64,000 nucleotides of DNA, from positions 168,105-232,104 of the forward strand of contig JAFVFL010000019.1 in the NCBI GenBank assembly GCA_017475555.1, given 5' to 3'. A program made the translations under genes and the position numbers. The notes under the pieces were generated by a model. It saw only the letters and a list, made by a program, of their open reading frames with translations, made no database searches and was not told the DNA's origin. This DNA is from Ruminococcus sp. (GTDB lineage: Bacteria > Bacillota > Clostridia > Oscillospirales > Ruminococcaceae). Shown in pieces: positions 63,673 to 64,000 of this stretch. Every line of letters begins with the position of its first letter. Position 1 is the stretch's first letter.

Positions 63673-64000
63673 TCAAGCTTTCTTCTTTGCTGTTTTCTTC
63701 CGTTCCGTCTCTTCGCTCGCCTTGCTCCCCAGCGGTTTTTCGTTCAGAAACATCAGATAGGTATTGAATGTATCCGTATCATGAAACAGATTTTTTCCGA
63801 CTGTAAATAAAAAGCGGTATACAAGATGTGTCCGGTTGTAAAGGAGATAGTATCCAGCGTATTTCAGGGCTTCTTCTACCTCCGGCATAGTGAGATGATA
63901 ACCGGCACAGATCGCAACCACCATATCAAGTGACGGCTTTTCCCAGCGGTTACTGCGGATCTGTTCAAAGATCTTATAGGATACGAGCGTCCGTGCCTGA
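63673..64000 (-). CDS. Hypothetical protein with helix-turn-helix-like segment, 5' end outside window
   Basis: The last 108 codons of a minus-strand gene; the frame stays open to base 64000, so it starts beyond the window. The visible part has SYKIFEQIRSNRWEKPSLD and DMVVAICAGYHLTMPEVEEA, which resembles the XRE-like helix-turn-helix found at the C-terminus of some Firmicutes regulatory proteins, then FLFTVGKNLFHDTDTFN and a lysine-rich tail (ERKKTAKKKA). No firm function. Confidence 0.6.
   Translation of the reverse strand, partial: QARTLVSYKIFEQIRSNRWEKPSLDMVVAICAGYHLTMPEVEEALKYAGYYLLYNRTHLVYRFLFTVGKNLFHDTDTFNTYLMFLNEKPLGSKASEETERKKTAKKKA

Overview
The window is chromosomal DNA of moderate GC from a low-GC Gram-positive anaerobe, most likely a Ruminococcus-type clostridium (Oscillospiraceae). 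The evidence is a Gram-positive PolC, a short HisG with HisZ, a formate-tetrahydrofolate ligase, a Bce-type peptide-sensing module, clean -35/-10 promoters with 17-nt spacers, and a secreted glycoside hydrolase ending in a type I dockerin, which points to a cellulosome-forming gut or rumen fibre degrader. This assignment is inference from gene content.

Layout. 1-400: the start of a small winged-helix gene and tRNA-Pro(CGG). 452-8962 (minus strand): a complete histidine operon, hisZ-G-D-C-B-H-A-F-I-E, interrupted by an SdpI-like membrane protein and a GNAT acetyltransferase, with one strong promoter overlapped by a palindrome. 9082-20766 (minus): the pyrH-frr-uppS-cdsA-dxr-rseP-(RNase Z)-ispG-polC cluster for UMP kinase, ribosome recycling, isoprenoid and lipid synthesis and replication. 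21007-21251: two tRNA-Ser genes.

21315-25506 is the most unusual locus. A NrtR-type Nudix/winged-helix regulator is divergent from a three-gene operon encoding a J-domain/pseudokinase fusion, a VWA-domain protein and a divergent adenylosuccinate-synthetase homologue. The core GATATTATC (or its complement) recurs here and at the promoter of the next gene, a CopZ-like metal chaperone, which precedes a CtpE-like P-type ATPase. 28416-34421 (minus): fhs-tsaE-tsaB-rpiB-upp and a GH42 beta-galactosidase.

34580-38593 (minus) holds a second unusual locus: a DUF2828/Ro60-like VWA protein, a ~480-nt highly structured transcribed region with its own promoter and three copies of a ~50-nt repeat, and a membrane protein with a zinc ribbon and a GTPase-like domain. 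38842-52263 (plus): secA, a lipoprotein, a methyltransferase, hslO, hflX, tex, a GIY-YIG protein, a PhoB/PhoR-like pair, a patatin-like lipase and an AlkD-like protein. 52300-56900 is accessory: an HNH nuclease fragment, a dockerin-bearing GH105 enzyme, a sigma-factor fragment, an OhrR-like MarR regulator, a nitroreductase and a Pr6Pr membrane protein. 56989-61518 (minus): a BceRSAB-like module whose ATPase gene carries a frameshift. 61800-63662: three copies of a 48-nt dispersed repeat around an ATPase/DUF234 gene. The last gene is cut by the window end.

Two groups of genes are good candidates for undescribed systems: the NrtR/J-kinase/VWA/PurA-like locus and the DUF2828/structured-RNA/membrane-GTPase locus. 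All functional proposals for them are inference.
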